Shown here: positions 45,929 through 57,145 of the stretch, in pieces
Layout: each line of letters begins with the position of its first letter
How positions within the stretch are numbered: the first letter of the stretch is position 1
Assembly: GCF_947491795.1 (NCBI RefSeq)
Contig: NZ_CANLKW010000003.1
Span: forward strand, 558,001-622,000
Length of the DNA: 64,000 nucleotides
From: an uncultured Roseobacter sp.
Lineage (GTDB): Bacteria; Pseudomonadota; Alphaproteobacteria; Rhodobacterales; Rhodobacteraceae
Direction of reading: 5' to 3'
Made by a program: the position numbers and the translations under genes
Notes under the pieces: model-generated
What the model was told of the DNA's origin: nothing
Databases searched by the model: none
What the model saw: the letters and a program-made list of their open reading frames with translations, nothing else

Positions 45929-46942
45929 TCAGGGCAGACAGGGTGCGGTCAGAGACTGGCGATCAACAAACTCTGTCTCCAGCATCACCGATGGTTCGGT
46001 CCCGGGACCATTCACTCCATTCAACAACAGCCGGGCTGCGGCCTGACCAATCTCAATCTGAGGCACACGCACCGTCGTCAGCGCAGGATGTACCACGCGC
46101 GCAAGCCCGATGTCATCGAAACCAACGAAAGACATATCAGCCGGCAGACTGAGCCCCATCGAACGCGCCTCTGTCATAGCGCCGGCAGCCAGAACGTCAT
46201 TACCACACAGTACGACTGTCGGTTTTTCCCGCTGCGCCATGATTTCTGAAAACGCGCGCCCGCCGTCATCCAGCAGATAAGGGGCCTCGGCGACATGGGT
46301 GATCCGCGCGTGGTCACCCCATCCGTTTACTGCGTCCCGGACACCGTCAAGCCGGGCGCGTGCCCGGTCATTGCCTGCAACCCGACCGCTGATCACGGCG
46401 ATACGCCGGTGTCCCAGAGCAAGCGCCCGTCTTGTGGCGTCCGCCGCGGCATCTTTGTTGCTGAACCCCACAAACCGCGACCCTGGACGGGCAACGTCGC
46501 ACCAGGCAACAATGTGAGCAACACGGCGTTTGTCCAGAAACGCCCAGGTTGCTGCCGGACGCTCGTTCCCGATCAGCATCAGACCGCCGGCACCATGTGC
46601 GACCAGCGATTTAATCGCCGCCATTTCCTGGTCCGGATCAAACCCCGTTGTCGCCACAAGCAGATTGACCCCGGTCTCGGACAGTGCTTCCTGAAAGGCC
46701 TGCAGTGCGTTGGCAAACATCGCGTTGGCCATAGAAGGGATGACTGCGCCCACTGTGTTCGCACGCCCGGAGGCCAGAGCGCGGCCCCCGAAATTCGGCG
46801 TATACCCGAGGTTTTCAACTGCCTGTTCGATACGGGCACGGGTCTCCGGCGCGACTTTCTCCGGTGAGTTAAGCGCACGCGATATGCTTGCCGTGGACAC
46901 ACCGGCCAGGCGTGCAACATCTTCCAGTTTTGGCGCAGACAT
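45929..46942 (-). CDS. LacI-family transcriptional regulator of the sulfonate operon
   Basis: A 337-residue repressor: LacI helix-turn-helix (KLEDVARLAGVSTASISRALN, quoted in part VARLAGVSTASISRALN) and hinge at the N-terminus, periplasmic-binding core with GFDDIGLARVVHPALTTVR near residue 265. Start MSAPKLED chosen by the family pattern; a longer frame has no support. Divergent from hpsN across a double palindromic operator. It likely senses DHPS or sulfolactate. Confidence 0.92.
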   Translation of the reverse strand: MSAPKLEDVARLAGVSTASISRALNSPEKVAPETRARIEQAVENLGYTPNFGGRALASGRANTVGAVIPSMANAMFANALQAFQEALSETGVNLLVATTGFDPDQEMAAIKSLVAHGAGGLMLIGNERPAATWAFLDKRRVAHIVAWCDVARPGSRFVGFSNKDAAADATRRALALGHRRIAVISGRVAGNDRARARLDGVRDAVNGWGDHARITHVAEAPYLLDDGGRAFSEIMAQREKPTVVLCGNDVLAAGAMTEARSMGLSLPADMSFVGFDDIGLARVVHPALTTVRVPQIEIGQAAARLLLNGVNGPGTEPSVMLETEFVDRQSLTAPCLP

Positions 46943-47016
46943 TCGATCGATCCGTATTTTGCCCGGTTTCCGGAACACGCTGGCCGGGCGGCTTACAAAA
47001 AAGTTAACACCGATGT

Positions 47017-47054
47017 GTGTAAGCGCTTGCATTGATCGATGCAAGCGCTTACAC
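47017..47054. promoter_or_regulatory. Double LacI-type operator
   Basis: A near-continuous palindrome: arm TGTAAGCGCTTGCAT (47018-47032), six-base centre TGATCG, arm ATGCAAGCGCTTACA (47039-47053), extended by a G/C pair. Each arm is itself a near-palindromic AAGCGCTT site of LacI/GalR type, so two operator sites lie back to back about two helical turns apart between lacI and hpsN. Confidence 0.85.
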
Positions 47055-47144
47055 GAGACATCAGATCAGGAGAATCCCCGATACGTCCGGACAAGGACTT
47101 TTTGGGCCAGCTCCCGAACACAGCATGACCCGGGAGGTGCGCAC

Positions 47145-48452
47145 ATGGCACGTGATTATCTGAAAAAAGCAACCAAGACAGCGATGACGGACGCAGGTGA
47201 CGTCCGCGAAACCGTTCAGGGAATTCTCGCTGATATCGAAGCTGGTGGAAACGAAGCCGCCCTCAGATACGCTGAGAAATTCGACAAATACAAAGGCAAC
47301 GTGATCCTTACGGCCGATGAAATCGACGCGGCAGCCAGCCAGGTTTCCCAAAAGCTCAAGGACGACATCGCATTTGCCCACGACAACGTGCGCCGCTTTG
47401 CCGAAGTGCAGAAATCAACAATGACAGACGTGGAGCTGGAAGTTGTTCCCGGGCTGATCGCGGGTCAGAAAGCCATCCCCGTGCGGGCCGCCGGCTGTTA
47501 TGTGCCCGGTGGACGCTACAGCCACATCGCCAGCGCGATCATGACCGTGACAACCGCGAAGGTTGCCGGCTGCCAGCACATCACCGCCTGTTCGCCCCCG
47601 CGTCCGGACGTTGGTATCGCTCCTGCTATTGTTTATGCGGCACATCTTTGCGGTGCGGACAAAATTCTGTCCATGGGTGGTGTTCAGGGCGTTGCGGCCA
47701 TGACATTCGGTCTTTTTGACCTGCCCAAAGCGGACATTCTTGTGGGCCCTGGCAACCAGTTTGTTGCAGAGGCAAAACGCATTCTGTTTGGCCGGGTCGG
47801 CATCGACATGATCGCCGGCCCCACAGACAGCCTGATCCTGGCAGACAAAACAGCAGATCCGTTCATCGTGGCCACCGACCTGGTGGGCCAGGCCGAACAT
47901 GGATATAACTCGCCGGTCTGGCTGGTTACGGACGACCGGGCCCTTGCGGAAAAGGTCATGGAAACGGTGCCGGGGCTCATTGCCGATCTGCCAGAACTGA
48001 ACCGCGCAAACGCCGAAGCCGCCTGGCGCGACTATGCAGAAGTTATCGTCTGCGCAGACCGCGAAGAAATGGCCGCCTGTTCAGACGATTATGCCCCTGA
48101 ACACCTGACTGTTCAGGCCGAGGACCTGCCCTGGTGGCTGGAACGCCTGCAGTGCTATGGCTCCCTCTTCCTTGGTGAAGAAACCACCGTTGCCTTTGGC
48201 GACAAAGCGTCGGGAACAAACCACGTTCTGCCGACGTCGCAGTCGGCGAAATACACCGGTGGCCTGTCCGTGCACAAATACATGAAGATTGTGACCTGGC
48301 AGCGTGCAACACGCGATGGCGCAAAACCGGTCGCAGAGGCAACAGCGCGGATTTCCCGTCTGGAAGGCATGGAAGGGCACGCCCGCACGGCGGACGCAAG
48401 GCTGCACAAGTATTTCCCACAGGAAAACTTCGACCTGTCTGCGGCAGACTGA
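47145..48452 (+). CDS. hpsN: Sulfopropanediol 3-dehydrogenase (histidinol dehydrogenase-like HpsN)
   Basis: A 435-residue zinc/NAD enzyme of the histidinol dehydrogenase fold. Zinc-site and catalytic motifs: GQAEHG (near 240), DDYAPEHL (near 312), GDKASGTNHVLPT (near 350) and SVHKYMK (near 378). HpsN oxidises (R)-2,3-dihydroxypropanesulfonate to (R)-sulfolactate in two steps. Placed first after the double operator with hpsO- and hpsP-like genes, as in roseobacters, and not next to other histidine genes. GGGAGG before ATG. Confidence 0.9.
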   Translation: MARDYLKKATKTAMTDAGDVRETVQGILADIEAGGNEAALRYAEKFDKYKGNVILTADEIDAAASQVSQKLKDDIAFAHDNVRRFAEVQKSTMTDVELEVVPGLIAGQKAIPVRAAGCYVPGGRYSHIASAIMTVTTAKVAGCQHITACSPPRPDVGIAPAIVYAAHLCGADKILSMGGVQGVAAMTFGLFDLPKADILVGPGNQFVAEAKRILFGRVGIDMIAGPTDSLILADKTADPFIVATDLVGQAEHGYNSPVWLVTDDRALAEKVMETVPGLIADLPELNRANAEAAWRDYAEVIVCADREEMAACSDDYAPEHLTVQAEDLPWWLERLQCYGSLFLGEETTVAFGDKASGTNHVLPTSQSAKYTGGLSVHKYMKIVTWQRATRDGAKPVAEATARISRLEGMEGHARTADARLHKYFPQENFDLSAAD

Positions 48453-48456
48453 GCCG

Positions 48457-49209
48457 ATGAACGGGCTGTTTGATGTCAGCGGCAGGGTGGTCTGTGTGAC
48501 CGGTGCCAGCAGCGGGCTCGGCCGTCAGGCCGGGATCCTGCTCGCGGAAGCCGGGGCAAAAGTCGTCGGTGTCGCACGCCGCGTCGACGCCCTGGCCACC
48601 TGGGCCGGGGAAGCCGGAGGCGAGACAGCCTGTATCACCGGTGATCTCTCGGATCGTCACGCCCTTGGCACTATTGCAGCCGCTGCGGCAGAGCCTTTTG
48701 GTGCGCCGGACATTCTTATCAATGCTGCGGGCATTAACACCCGCCAGAATGCAGATGATGTTACAGCAGAAGGCTGGGACGTCACCCTGAACCTGAACCT
48801 GGCAGCACCGTTTTTTCTGGCACAGGCCATGGTGCCCGCAATGAAAGAACGCGGCTGGGGGCGTATCATCAATTTTGCCTCGCTTCAGTCGCGCCGCGCC
48901 TTTGCGAACGGTATCACATATGGTGCGTCCAAGGGCGGCGTCGAACAGATGACCCGCGCCATGGCAGAGGCCTGGTCCGCCGATGGCATAACAGCCAATG
49001 CCCTCGCACCCGGGTTTTTCCGTACAGAACTGACCGGGCCGGTTTTTGCCGATGCTGCTCTCGCGCAGCGCAACGCAGACCAGACATGTATCGGACGTAA
49101 CGGAGAGCCAAGCGACCTGGATGGCCCGCTGATGTTTTTCTGTGCCCCCGCCTCTGACTATGTGACGGGCCAGGTACTCTTTGTGGACGGGGGGTTCACC
49201 GCAAAATGA
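48457..49209 (+). CDS. hpsO: Short-chain dehydrogenase, HpsO-like
   Basis: A 250-residue SDR with cofactor motif TGASSGLGRQAG (residues 15-26), active-site Ser (FASLQSRR), YGASKGG (Tyr near 148). In the DHPS pathway HpsO and HpsP interconvert the DHPS enantiomers through sulfohydroxyacetone. Four bases after hpsN. Overlaps the next gene by four bases. Confidence 0.85.
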   Translation: MNGLFDVSGRVVCVTGASSGLGRQAGILLAEAGAKVVGVARRVDALATWAGEAGGETACITGDLSDRHALGTIAAAAAEPFGAPDILINAAGINTRQNADDVTAEGWDVTLNLNLAAPFFLAQAMVPAMKERGWGRIINFASLQSRRAFANGITYGASKGGVEQMTRAMAEAWSADGITANALAPGFFRTELTGPVFADAALAQRNADQTCIGRNGEPSDLDGPLMFFCAPASDYVTGQVLFVDGGFTAK

Positions 49210-50213
49210 AAGCACTTGTATACACAGATGTTGAGGAACTGACCTATCAGGATCGCCCGATGCCCACTGCGGGTGCTGGCGAACACCTGATCCGCATTAT
49301 GGCGTCTGGCATCTGCGGGTCCGACATGCATGCCTTTCTGGGGCATGATGCGCGCCGCCCTGCCCCTCTCACGCTCGGTCATGAAGCTGCCGGTACAATA
49401 GTAGGCGGACCGCGTGACGGGGACACAGTCACAATCAATCCACTTGTTGCCTGCCAGACCTGCAACGCCTGTTTGTCCGGCAAGGAAAACCTTTGCCCTA
49501 ACCGCCAGATTATTTCCATGCCACCACGTGAAGGCGCGTTTGCCGGATACGTCGTCATGCCGGAACGCAATCTGGTAAGCGTGCCCACAGGGGTTGATCT
49601 GCGGCATGCGGCTCTGGCCGAACCGATTGCCTGCGGATGGCATGCCGTGCGGCTTGGCCGCGATGTGCTCGGTGGCGATCTGATCAGTCGCAGATGCGTT
49701 GTTATCGGCGGCGGTGCAATCGGTGTTGGTGCGGCCTTATCGCTGCGCGCGCAGGGTGCAACAGACATTTCTCTGATCGAGCCAAACGATCTTCGGCGCG
49801 ACCGTCTTGCAGGTGTCGAAGGCTTCAGTGTCTTTGCGCCAGATGATCCCAGCGGACCTGCCGCCGGAACTGCCGATCTGATTGTCGACGGCGTAGGCTA
49901 TGCTGCGACACGTGCCGCTGCCTGCGCGCTGGCAAAGCCCGGCGGTGTAATCACACACATCGGTCTTGGCGAAGATACCGGGGGGCTCGATGTCCGCCGG
50001 ATGACACTGCAGGAAATCACATTCATTGGCACCTACACCTATACTGCTGAAGATTTCCGCTACACAGCCGCTGCCATCTTTGACGGGCGTCTTGGGGCGC
50101 TCGACTGGATTGAAACCCGCCCTCTGGCCGATGGCCAGCAGGCGTTCCGAGATATTCGTTCCGGTGCAGTTGCTGCACCGAAAATCATTCTGATCCCCGA
50201 ACACGAGGAGTAA
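49206..50213 (+). CDS. hpsP: Zinc-containing alcohol dehydrogenase, HpsP-like
   Basis: A 335-residue medium-chain dehydrogenase with catalytic zinc residues in GICGSDMHAF and GHEAAG, structural cysteines ACQTCNACLSGKENLC and the Rossmann motif GGGAIGVGA. Completes the hpsNOP set. It would oxidise (S)-DHPS to sulfohydroxyacetone. Substrate assignment rests on synteny with hpsN. Confidence 0.85.
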   Translation: MKALVYTDVEELTYQDRPMPTAGAGEHLIRIMASGICGSDMHAFLGHDARRPAPLTLGHEAAGTIVGGPRDGDTVTINPLVACQTCNACLSGKENLCPNRQIISMPPREGAFAGYVVMPERNLVSVPTGVDLRHAALAEPIACGWHAVRLGRDVLGGDLISRRCVVIGGGAIGVGAALSLRAQGATDISLIEPNDLRRDRLAGVEGFSVFAPDDPSGPAAGTADLIVDGVGYAATRAAACALAKPGGVITHIGLGEDTGGLDVRRMTLQEITFIGTYTYTAEDFRYTAAAIFDGRLGALDWIETRPLADGQQAFRDIRSGAVAAPKIILIPEHEE

Positions 50214-50219
50214 TCAAAC

Positions 50220-50726
50220 GTGTCCATCAGTTCCAAAATTGTGGACGATTTCGTCGCCGAAGGCGTTGAATTCATCACCACAGTGCCCTGTAAACAGCTC
50301 GCAGGCGTTATCGACGAAGTCGAAGCGCGCCCCGAGATACACCACGTCCCGTCCAACAAAGAAGACGAAGGCATGGGCCTGTGCGCAGGTGCCTTTATGG
50401 GCGGCAAAAAACCAGCCATCATCATGCAGAACACTGCAATCGGTGTGACCATCAACACACTGGCAACGCTGACCCAGTTTTACCGCATGCCACTGCCAAT
50501 GCTGATCTCTTACCGGGGTGAGCTGCGTGAGCCGGTATCCTGTCAGGTTGAGATGGCCGTTCACACAAAGGCACTGCTCAACCAGATGCTGATCCCGACG
50601 TATCACTTCCACAAAGAAGCGGATGCGGCCGAACTGCCCGAGATTCTGAAATACTGCTTCATGTCCAACAAACCTGTGGCGATCCTGACGGATGCGTCCT
50701 TCTGGGGAGGCTACGGAGACCAATGA
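50220..50726 (+). CDS. comD: Sulfopyruvate decarboxylase, alpha subunit (ComD)
   Basis: A 168-residue protein with a GTG start behind GAGGAG. It is the N-terminal (pyrimidine-binding) half of a thiamine-diphosphate decarboxylase with VPSNKEDEGMGLCAGAFMGGKK (in part NKEDEGMGLCAGAF near residue 42), including the Glu that activates ThDP. Overlaps comE by four bases. Together they convert sulfopyruvate to sulfoacetaldehyde and CO2. Confidence 0.9.
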   Translation: MSISSKIVDDFVAEGVEFITTVPCKQLAGVIDEVEARPEIHHVPSNKEDEGMGLCAGAFMGGKKPAIIMQNTAIGVTINTLATLTQFYRMPLPMLISYRGELREPVSCQVEMAVHTKALLNQMLIPTYHFHKEADAAELPEILKYCFMSNKPVAILTDASFWGGYGDQ

Positions 50727-51277
50727 TCCGTTCTGATATCCTGCGCGAAATCGCACCAATCCTTCGGGATCAACTCGTTGTCTGCAACATCGGTCTGCCC
50801 AGCCAGGAGCTGCACATGATCGACGACAACGCCAAAAACTTCTACATGCTCGGCACAATGGGCCTGTCATCCTCCATCGGTCTGGGTCTTGCCATGGCGC
50901 AGGACAAAACAGTCATTTCCATCGACGGCGACGGCTCGGTCCTGACGAACTTTGGCACCCTGCCGACGATCGCAAACAACGTGACCGACAACTACATCCT
51001 GCTGATCATCGACAACGGCTCTTATGGCTCGACCGGTGACCAGCCGACATATGCGGGCAAGAAGACAAAGCTTGAGGATGTTGCAAAAGCCTGTGGCTGC
51101 GAAAACGTTGTGACCTGTGCTGCTGAAGATACGGGCGCCGTCCTGCAGGCCGCGATCGACAGCAAACAGATGACGATCATCGTGGCCAAATGCGAAAGCG
51201 GCAACATCAAGCTGCCCGTCATCACCATGGACCCTGTTGTGATCCGTCACCGGTTCATGGAAGCGGTAAAGGTATAA
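50723..51277 (+). CDS. comE: Sulfopyruvate decarboxylase, beta subunit (ComE)
   Basis: A 184-residue pyrophosphate-binding half with the ThDP motif SIDGDGSVLTNFGTLPTIANN (motif GDGSV near 71) followed by NGSYGSTGDQPTYA. Pairs with ComD. Phosphonopyruvate decarboxylase is a related alternative, but the split subunits and hps neighbours favour sulfopyruvate. Confidence 0.9.
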   Translation: MIRSDILREIAPILRDQLVVCNIGLPSQELHMIDDNAKNFYMLGTMGLSSSIGLGLAMAQDKTVISIDGDGSVLTNFGTLPTIANNVTDNYILLIIDNGSYGSTGDQPTYAGKKTKLEDVAKACGCENVVTCAAEDTGAVLQAAIDSKQMTIIVAKCESGNIKLPVITMDPVVIRHRFMEAVKV

Positions 51278-51283
51278 GAACCC

Positions 51284-52393
51284 GTGGGAGGGGCGAACGC
51301 CATCCACTCTTATGCAGACGCGCGGCGGCTGGCCCGCAGGCGACTGCCGTGGATGGTGTTCGATTATATTGACGGAGCGGCCGGAGAAGGTGTGGCAGAA
51401 GCCCGCAATCTGGCCGCTCTGCGCGACATCGCGCTGGACCCGCGTGTCCTGGTTGACGTCTCGGACCGCGATCTGGGCGTAAAGGTCTTTGATCACGATG
51501 GCACCGTGCCATTCGGCATCAGCCCGATGGGCATGTGCAACCTCTCGGGGCCTGGTGCAGACCTGATGCTGGCGCGGATCGCCGCAAAACATCGCGTCCC
51601 CTGTGGCGTATCCACAGTCGCCTCCACATCACTGGAAACGATGATTGAGACAGCGGAGGGCCATGCCTGGTTTCAGCTGTATTTCTCAGGTGATGGCAGC
51701 GGGACAGCCAAACTGGTAGAGCGGGCCAAGGCCGCTGGGTACAAGACGCTGATCATGACGCTGGACGTGCCAGAAGTCGGACGGCGCCCGCGCGAGTTAC
51801 GGCGCGGCTTCAAGATGCCGTTTCGGATTGGCCCCAAACAGTTCATTGATTTTGCCCTTCATCCACTGTGGTCCATCTCGAGCCTGCTGGCCGGTGCGCC
51901 CGATCTGGCGAATTTTCAGACGCCCGGGTTTACGTTTGATCGCACCGAAAGCCGTGCGCGTGCGGACTGGGAATTTCTGAAACGGCTTCGGGATCAGTGG
52001 GATGGTAATCTTGTCGCCAAGGGCGTGACCCATGTCGGAGATGCGGAGCGTCTGCGCGACGAGGGCGTTGACGCCATCCAGGTATCAACACACGGCGGCC
52101 GTCAGCTGGACAGCGCGCCGCCGCCGATCCTGGCCCTGAAGGCGATCCGGGACGCTCTGGGCCCTGAGTATCCGCTGTTTTATGACACCGGCCTGCGCTC
52201 CGGCGAAGATGTGGTCAAAGCCTACATGATGGGCGCGGATTTTGTGTTTTTCGGGCGTGCGATGCAGTTTGCGATCGCCGCCGGTGGCCGGGACGGTCTG
52301 AACGCTTTCTGGAAACTCCTGACCGATGAGGCGAGCCTTACCCTTGCCCAGATGGGGCGCGTCAGAATGCCGGACGCGACTGCGCGGTTCTGA
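51284..52393 (+). CDS. FMN-dependent L-alpha-hydroxyacid dehydrogenase, candidate sulfolactate dehydrogenase
   Basis: A 369-residue protein of the lactate dehydrogenase/glycolate oxidase FMN family, GTG start seven bases after comE. Catalytic residues: Tyr28 (FDYIDGAAG), Lys246 (LVAKG), His270 and Arg273 (STHGGRQLD), the FMN barrel and GRAMQFAIAAGG. No signal peptide. It would oxidise sulfolactate to sulfopyruvate, feeding ComDE; SlcD-like in role. L-specific FMN enzymes would match (R)-sulfolactate, because L-sulfolactate is R. Confidence 0.8.
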   Translation: MGGANAIHSYADARRLARRRLPWMVFDYIDGAAGEGVAEARNLAALRDIALDPRVLVDVSDRDLGVKVFDHDGTVPFGISPMGMCNLSGPGADLMLARIAAKHRVPCGVSTVASTSLETMIETAEGHAWFQLYFSGDGSGTAKLVERAKAAGYKTLIMTLDVPEVGRRPRELRRGFKMPFRIGPKQFIDFALHPLWSISSLLAGAPDLANFQTPGFTFDRTESRARADWEFLKRLRDQWDGNLVAKGVTHVGDAERLRDEGVDAIQVSTHGGRQLDSAPPPILALKAIRDALGPEYPLFYDTGLRSGEDVVKAYMMGADFVFFGRAMQFAIAAGGRDGLNAFWKLLTDEASLTLAQMGRVRMPDATARF

Positions 52394-53132
52394 TCTTCTC
52401 AGCGCCCCGCATCGTGACTTCGCTGTGTTGAAGGACGGATCATATCAGCGGCCCTGCGCGCGAGACGGGCGTGCATCTCGTCCCCTTGGTCCAGGCAGCA
52501 CTCCACACCCCGGGCTGTGCAGATATCCAACCTGGATTATCCGTTCACCCAATGCCCGCGCCCGGGTTCTCATCCGCGGAATTGCCCCGTGACTGCCACC
52601 GGCGGAGATCAATCGATTTGTCTACCCGTTGCAGACAGCTCAGGCACGATTTTCCAGAAATCATTGCCACCGCCATTCAGGATCACACTGCCTTACAGGC
52701 CTGGATATGTTAAATCCAAGCGCACCCAAAATCGAGAATCGGAGCAATGAATGCGTCCGGAACGCAGCGGTCGACAACCGGTTCATTCAGGATCTTTCGA
52801 TGGCAGACGACACCGGTGCACCCGAGCCATGATGCCAGACCAGCCCAGAATAACCCATGGTCAGAAAACAGGCGTGGTAATCCTCAGATATCTACCCGAT
52901 GCAGACCAGCGGAGCGCCCGCGATGACCAGAAATCAAAAGAATGCGGATCATTCTGACCCTGACGGCTTGCCGTCATGCTCATGTGGTCTAACCTGCACT
53001 TGCGTGACCACCAAATATGAGGCGGAACTCCTTTGACACCCGCCACCAACAGACCAAAGAGACAGTGATCTTCTGTGTTTCCGAAACAGACGGAACAGTA
53101 TGCTGCACTGGCTCCCTGCGGAAGGCCCTGAA
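52394..53132. other. 739-base gap with no supported gene
   Basis: Several short frames are open but none has a good start, ribosome site or known motif. The minus strand has Trp- and Arg-rich stretches that could be relics of an insertion sequence, which I cannot identify. A promoter for the next gene is expected at the right end. The sequence is less GC-rich than the genes around it. Confidence 0.5.
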
Positions 53133-54728
53133 ATGAAACTGCGCGACGCTCATCATTATCCTTCAAGACGGTCCGCCGTGCTGGCGGACAACATCGTATC
53201 GACTTCTCAGCCGCTTGCGGCACAGGCAGGTTTATCCATGCTCGCGCGGGGCGGCAACGCGGCAGACGCGGCGATTGCGGCTGCGATCACCCTGACACTG
53301 GTAGAACCGACCGGTAACGGCGTCGGCTCTGACGCCTTTGCGATTATCTGGGATGGCAGCGACCTGCACGGGCTGAACGCGTCAGGGCGCGCGCCGGGAG
53401 GCTGGACGCCTGAGCGTTTCGCGGGCCTTGAACAGATGCCTTTTCACGGCTGGGACAGCGTGACCGTACCGGGAGCTGTCTCTGGCTGGGTCGCGGTGTC
53501 AGAGCGTTTCGGATCACTGCCTTTTGCCGATCTTTTTGAACCCGCCATCCACCTTGCAGAAACGGGTTTTCTGGTATCGCCCAAAATCGCAACACTCTGG
53601 GCCCGCGCGGCTGATCAGCTGGCAGAATATCCCGGATTTGCCGGGACATTCCTGCCGGACGGGCGCGCACCGCAAGCCGGAGAGCGTTTTGTGAACGCGC
53701 CTCTGGCCGAGACGTTCCGCAAGATCGCGGAAACCCGGGGCCGCGCGTTTTACGAGGGTGACCTGGCACGTGCCATCACTGATTTTGCTGCACAACACGG
53801 GGCTGCACTGTCGATGGCGGATATGGCGGCCCACCGGGCTGACTGGTGTGGCACTATCAGCCGGCGTTTTGCTGGTACCGAATTGCACGAAATCCCCCCC
53901 AATGGTCAGGGCATTGCTGCACTGATGGGTCTGGGTATCCTGGAACACAGCAGCATCCGCGACCTCGATGCCGATGATCCGCAGGCCTTTCATCTGCAGA
54001 TCGAAGCCATGAAACTGGCGCTCGCCGATGTCGAAACCTTTGTTGGCGATATCGAACATATGACGGACACGACCGTTGCCCATCTGTTGGACGACGGCTA
54101 TCTGGCTTCGCGCGCTGAACTGATCGATCCGACCTGCGCACAGGATTTCGGTGCAGGAGCGCCGAAACACGGCAGTACGGTTTACCTGACCGCGGCGGAT
54201 GCCTCAGGCATGATGGTGTCGTTTATCCAGTCAAACTATGCAGGCTTCGGCTCTGGCGTGGCTGTTCCCGGCACAGGAATTCATTTGCAGAACCGTGGCG
54301 CCGGGTTTTCGCTGGACCCGGAAAGCCAGAACTGCGTGGGCCCGGGAAAGCGCCCTTTTCATACGATTATCCCCGGCTTTCTGATGGGTCCGGACGGTCC
54401 GCTGATGAGTTTTGGCGTGATGGGCGGTCCAATGCAGGCGCAAGGGCATGTTCAGATGGTGTTGCGGACGCAGATCTGGGGACAGGACCCGCAGATGGCC
54501 GTCGACGCGCCGCGCTGGCGGGTCACGGAAGCTCTGGGTGTGGCGATTGAAGACACAATGCCAGACCGCATTCTGGACGCGCTGCGCGTGCTCGGGCATG
54601 AGATTTCGCTTGAGACGCCGGACAATGCATTTGGATTTGGCGGTGCACAGCTGATCTGTCGCTTACCCGGTGGTGGGTATGCCGCAGGGTCTGACCCGCG
54701 CAAAGACGGTGCTGCCGCAGGTTTCTGA
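53133..54728 (+). CDS. Gamma-glutamyltransferase-family protein
   Basis: A 531-residue N-terminal-nucleophile hydrolase precursor. Start at ATG behind GGAAGG. Family motifs: LARGGNAADAAIAAAITLTLVEPTGNG (in part ARGGNAADAAIAA near residue 38) and the processing site HGSTVYL with nucleophile Thr349. No signal peptide is evident, so it may be cytosolic. It could cleave gamma-glutamyl or glutathione-type compounds; alternatively other amides. Convergent with katG. Confidence 0.85.
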   Translation: MKLRDAHHYPSRRSAVLADNIVSTSQPLAAQAGLSMLARGGNAADAAIAAAITLTLVEPTGNGVGSDAFAIIWDGSDLHGLNASGRAPGGWTPERFAGLEQMPFHGWDSVTVPGAVSGWVAVSERFGSLPFADLFEPAIHLAETGFLVSPKIATLWARAADQLAEYPGFAGTFLPDGRAPQAGERFVNAPLAETFRKIAETRGRAFYEGDLARAITDFAAQHGAALSMADMAAHRADWCGTISRRFAGTELHEIPPNGQGIAALMGLGILEHSSIRDLDADDPQAFHLQIEAMKLALADVETFVGDIEHMTDTTVAHLLDDGYLASRAELIDPTCAQDFGAGAPKHGSTVYLTAADASGMMVSFIQSNYAGFGSGVAVPGTGIHLQNRGAGFSLDPESQNCVGPGKRPFHTIIPGFLMGPDGPLMSFGVMGGPMQAQGHVQMVLRTQIWGQDPQMAVDAPRWRVTEALGVAIEDTMPDRILDALRVLGHEISLETPDNAFGFGGAQLICRLPGGGYAAGSDPRKDGAAAGF

Positions 54729-54735
54729 AAAGAAA

Positions 54736-54758
54736 ACGCCCCGGAAGTTCCGGGGCGT
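54736..54758 (-). terminator. Rho-independent terminator of katG
   Basis: Perfect 11-bp arms ACGCCCCGGAA and TTCCGGGGCGT around one base, so a short loop opens in the middle. Read on the minus strand it is followed by TTTTCTTTT. Lies 25 bases after the katG stop. It may also slow + strand transcripts, though no T-run follows there. Confidence 0.88.
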
Positions 54759-54783
54759 GTTCAGGCATTGACTTGTGGCAGGA

Positions 54784-57145
<2,362 letters not shown>

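Noticed and set aside
47145..48452. hpsN as histidine-biosynthetic HisD
   Set aside because: Zinc motifs are shared, but it lies with hpsO/hpsP-like and comDE genes under a LacI regulator and no other his genes are present.
50220..51277. comDE as phosphonopyruvate decarboxylase
   Set aside because: The fold is shared, but split subunits directly after hpsNOP and no phosphonate genes nearby favour sulfopyruvate.
52861..53223. 120-codon minus-strand frame in the gap before the gamma-glutamyltransferase gene
   Set aside because: No recognisable domain, no good start and overlaps the start of a real gene; may be an insertion-sequence relic but I could not support it.
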